Positions 61,481-64,000 of a DNA stretch of 64,000 nucleotides are shown here, piece after piece. Position numbers and translations under genes: made by a program. A model generated the notes under the pieces. The model was not told the origin of the DNA. It searched no databases and was given only the letters and a program-made list of their open reading frames with translations. Source of the stretch: Pseudomonas sp. SST3 (GTDB lineage: Bacteria; Pseudomonadota; Gammaproteobacteria; Pseudomonadales; Pseudomonadaceae); contig NZ_QORI02000017.1 of NCBI RefSeq assembly GCF_003325755.1, positions 1 through 64,000 of the forward strand. The letters run 5' to 3'. Every line of letters starts with the position of its first letter. The first letter of the stretch is position 1.

Positions 61481-64000
61481 TCAACGATTCGCGGCGGTGG
61501 CCCTGACACCCACCCAATACTCAATCAGCTCGCGCAGTTGCGACATCTCAACAGGCTTTGCCATGTGCCCGTCCATTCCGGCTTCACGGGCGCGTTCCCG
61601 ATGCTCGCTCAGGATGTGTGCGGTCAAGGCGACCACTGGCGTCCGCGGGCGACCCTCGGCCGCTTCCCAGGCGCGTAGCCGAGCTGTGGCCTCGAAGCCA
61701 TCCATGATCGGCATTTCACAGTCCATCAGCACCAAGTCGTAAGATTTCGCCTTGATCAATGCGAGCGCTTCCTCACCATTGCTGGCTGTATCCGGCTTGA
61801 GGTTAAGTTTGCTCAACATACCTCTGATGACCTTGGTGGAGATGCTGTTGTCCTCTGCGACCAGGATGCGGAAATCGTCCGGCATCGAAAACGGCGTGCT
61901 GGCTTGGGTGGTGGTGGACCGCGCAATCGAGCTGGTGCGGCGAGCGAGTTCGTCGGCCAGGGTGGTTTTCAGCGTATAGCCCGCCACGGGTTTGGCCAGG
62001 ATGCGTTTGATACCGGCATTGCGCGCGATGATCTTGCTTGGCGCACTGCTCATACCGGTCAGCATGATCAAGAGGATGTCGTGGTTCAGGCTGAAGTCTT
62101 CCTTGATCCTGCTGGCTAGCTGCATGCCCGTCATGCCCGGCATGTCCTGGTCGAGCAAGACTACATCGAAGTATTCATGCAGGTGCGCCTTGGTGCGTAG
62201 CAGCGCCAGCGCTTCCTTGCCTGACGCTACCGCACTCACGTCCAACCCCCAGCTGCTGCACTGCTGGCTGAGCACTTTGCGGCAGGTATCGTTGTCATCC
62301 ACGATCAGCAAGCGCGCGCCTTTCAGCTGATTGTCGAGATCGCTGCCGGTTTGCTCCGAAAACTCCGCGCTCAGCGGCAGGCTTATCCAGAGCGTATTGC
62401 CGGCAATGCCGCCGGTTTGAATGCCGAACTCCCCATCCATGAGGTGGACAAGCTGTCTGGCGATGATCAGGCCGAGGCGACCGCCGTGGCGGGTTGCAGC
62501 GAGGAAGTCTCGGCTATCCAGAGCGGAGTTGAGCAGGGCGTCGCGCTCCTGCGTTTCCAGTGGTCGTCCGCTGTCCTGCACGGTGATGCGCAGCCGAGGC
62601 TGACCGTCGAGATCGTCCACCGCCGCGATCAACAGAACCTCGCCTTCTTCTGTCTGCTTGAATGCGTTTTCCAGCAGGTTCAGCAGGGCTTGGCGCAGAC
62701 GGGTCGGATCGCCTGCGACAACATGGGGCATCTGCGGCTGGATGAAGCTGATCAGTTCGACCTTCTGCTGCTCGGCCTTGGCGCGGAAGATGCCAAGGCA
62801 GTCCTCGATCAATGCGTTGAGGTCGAATTGCACATCGTCCAGCTCGATCTGCCCGGATTCCAGTTTGGAGATGTCCAGGATCTCGTTGATGAGGTTGAGC
62901 AGCTCGTTGCCGGAGCTATGAATCGTCTGCACGTAATCGCGTTGCTTGGCCGACAGCGAGGTGCTGAGTAGCAGCTCGCTCATACCTAGCACGCCGTTCA
63001 TCGGGGTGCGAATTTCGTGACTCATCTTCGCCAGAAAATCCGCCTTTGTCCGCAGCTCGGCGCTGGTCACCGCTTCGGCCGTATGCTGGTTGCGGCTGTC
63101 GGACTGAATCTGCCGCTGCCTTTCGAGCAATGCGAAGCTGAGAATAAGCCCGGCGCATGTGGCCACGCTGAACATGACCCCGGTCAGCCAATCAGGGGCG
63201 AACTGGTTGAAGCCCAGCAGGATCGGCAGAACAAGTATGAAGCCGCCATCGAACAACAGCATGCCCGCGACCAGCAGCCGGGCTGGGTCGTAGCGTAGAC
63301 GCCAATGGTGGATGGCCACCGCGGTCACGCTGATGGCGGTCGCCAGCACCATCGCGTAAATCAGCCAGCTGAACCAGAGCTGACCGGTGATCAGGATTGT
63401 CGCCGCCAATGCGATGAGAAGGCCTGCCTGGAGCGCGAGCAGGCCCGTCACCCAAGCGGTCCTGCGGGAATGGAAAAAGCTAAAGGCGAAGACCAGCAAG
63501 CAAAGGCAGGCAAACAGTGCGGCGATGTCGGCAATCAATGGCTGGCTATAGATCAGCCGGGGTGACCATATCGCCAGCAGGCCGAGATTGGCCGTGGCGC
63601 ACGTCAGCAGCGCGCCATGCATCAGGGCGAGCCAGACATGGCTGTAACTAAGGGTATAAGCGAAGCGCAGGAGGTTGTAGATCATCAGCAACGCCAGAGC
63701 GCCGAACAGCGCTCCGAACAGGTAGGCCGGACGGGACAGCTCGACGAGGCCGACCTCGTCTACCGAGTGGAACCAAGCCATGATCGGGTGCGATGACTGC
63801 AGACGGATATACGCTTCGCGGGGCGTACCATCGTTAGGCAGAGAAAACAGATAAGCACGTGTAGGCAATGGGCGAGACTCCAGCGGCCTTAGCTCGCCGG
63901 TTTCAATATGCCGCTCGATCTGTCCGTCGCGCAGTAGGTAGAAGTCGAGATACTGTACGCGCGGGGCAAAGATCCACAGCCAGTTCGGCTGAGCAAAGGC
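61481..64000 (-). CDS. Hybrid sensor kinase with 7TMR-DISM input, RetS-like; 5' end beyond window
   Basis: The frame is open to the window edge, so the start is missing (TTG at 63868 is an in-frame false start). Order from the edge: end of a periplasmic 7TMR-DISM extracellular domain (RVQYLDFYLLRDGQIERHI), seven helices, a HisKA domain with the phospho-His codon at 63017-63019 (KMSHEIRTPMNG), a HATPase, then two receivers with Asp codons at 62150-62152 (VVLLDQDMPG) and 61721-61723 (LVLMDCEMPIMDG). There is no HPt. This is the layout of P. aeruginosa RetS, which opposes GacS; one-REC LadS is excluded. The exact orthologue is inferred. Confidence 0.82.
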   Translation of the reverse strand, partial: AFAQPNWLWIFAPRVQYLDFYLLRDGQIERHIETGELRPLESRPLPTRAYLFSLPNDGTPREAYIRLQSSHPIMAWFHSVDEVGLVELSRPAYLFGALFGALALLMIYNLLRFAYTLSYSHVWLALMHGALLTCATANLGLLAIWSPRLIYSQPLIADIAALFACLCLLVFAFSFFHSRRTAWVTGLLALQAGLLIALAATILITGQLWFSWLIYAMVLATAISVTAVAIHHWRLRYDPARLLVAGMLLFDGGFILVLPILLGFNQFAPDWLTGVMFSVATCAGLILSFALLERQRQIQSDSRNQHTAEAVTSAELRTKADFLAKMSHEIRTPMNGVLGMSELLLSTSLSAKQRDYVQTIHSSGNELLNLINEILDISKLESGQIELDDVQFDLNALIEDCLGIFRAKAEQQKVELISFIQPQMPHVVAGDPTRLRQALLNLLENAFKQTEEGEVLLIAAVDDLDGQPRLRITVQDSGRPLETQERDALLNSALDSRDFLAATRHGGRLGLIIARQLVHLMDGEFGIQTGGIAGNTLWISLPLSAEFSEQTGSDLDNQLKGARLLIVDDNDTCRKVLSQQCSSWGLDVSAVASGKEALALLRTKAHLHEYFDVVLLDQDMPGMTGMQLASRIKEDFSLNHDILLIMLTGMSSAPSKIIARNAGIKRILAKPVAGYTLKTTLADELARRTSSIARSTTTQASTPFSMPDDFRILVAEDNSISTKVIRGMLSKLNLKPDTASNGEEALALIKAKSYDLVLMDCEMPIMDGFEATARLRAWEAAEGRPRTPVVALTAHILSEHRERAREAGMDGHMAKPVEMSQLRELIEYWVGVRATAANR

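Overview
The window looks like the chromosome of a gamma-proteobacterium of the Pseudomonas stutzeri (Stutzerimonas) type. The GC content is high. The gene order follows blocks known from P. aeruginosa: lptA-lptC-kdsC-kdsD / mlaFEDCB-ibaG-murA-hisGDC-algW / cysD-cysNC / pilA-pilBCD-coaE-yacG / rplM-rpsI-petABC-sspAB / gmhA-yraN-lpoA-rsmI-rnpB / the complete mra-fts-mur cluster. This placement rests on protein families and remembered synteny; no database search was run.

Layout: (1) 1-2630, minus strand: LPS export (lptB start, lptA, lptC) and Kdo synthesis (kdsC, kdsD). (2) 2775-6751, plus: the Mla phospholipid transport operon, a PsiE-like membrane protein and ibaG. (3) 6853-11522, plus: murA and hisG-hisD-hisC; the periplasmic protease gene algW converges on them. 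(4) 12927-16690: a Nif3-like gene, then sulfate activation (cysD and fused cysNC). (5) 16815-18801: two small enzymes (YtoQ, SpoU-type methyltransferase), then a decayed REP-associated tyrosine transposase with REP copies and an approximately 199-bp imperfect tandem duplication. (6) 18812-24476: type IV pilin with a clear sigma-54 promoter, divergent from pilB-pilC-pilD-coaE-yacG. (7) 24541-31596: CbiM-like permease, aldo/keto reductase, ribosomal proteins L13/S9, cytochrome bc1 and SspA/SspB. (8) 31660-36542: BON lipoprotein, GmhA/DiaA-type SIS protein, YraN and LpoA (minus), rsmI and RNase P RNA (plus). (9) 36730-54621, plus: sixteen tightly packed, often overlapping genes from mraZ to lpxC, with a typical three-repeat MraZ operator. 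(10) 54671-64000, more accessory: bacterioferritin-like protein, two small basic or proline-rich proteins, an RmlD-like reductase, AEC transporter, VC0807-type and UPF0104 membrane proteins, a CYP152-type P450 peroxygenase, and a RetS-like hybrid kinase cut by the window edge.

Much of the window concerns the cell envelope: outer-membrane lipid transport and asymmetry (Lpt, Mla), LPS precursors (Kdo, heptose, lipid A via LpxC), peptidoglycan (murA, mur genes, FtsI, LpoA) and division.

The most striking irregularity is in ftsZ: one extra G near 52871 shifts the frame and splits this essential gene into two open frames. I found no convincing undescribed defence or mobile system. The points most worth checking are the ftsZ frameshift, the REP/RAYT/tandem-duplication patch beside pilA, the CYP152 enzyme with a Gln at the position that separates hydroxylating from decarboxylating members, the SIS protein that mixes a DiaA-like scaffold with GmhA catalytic residues, and a nested palindrome in the empty stretch before the rmlD-like gene.
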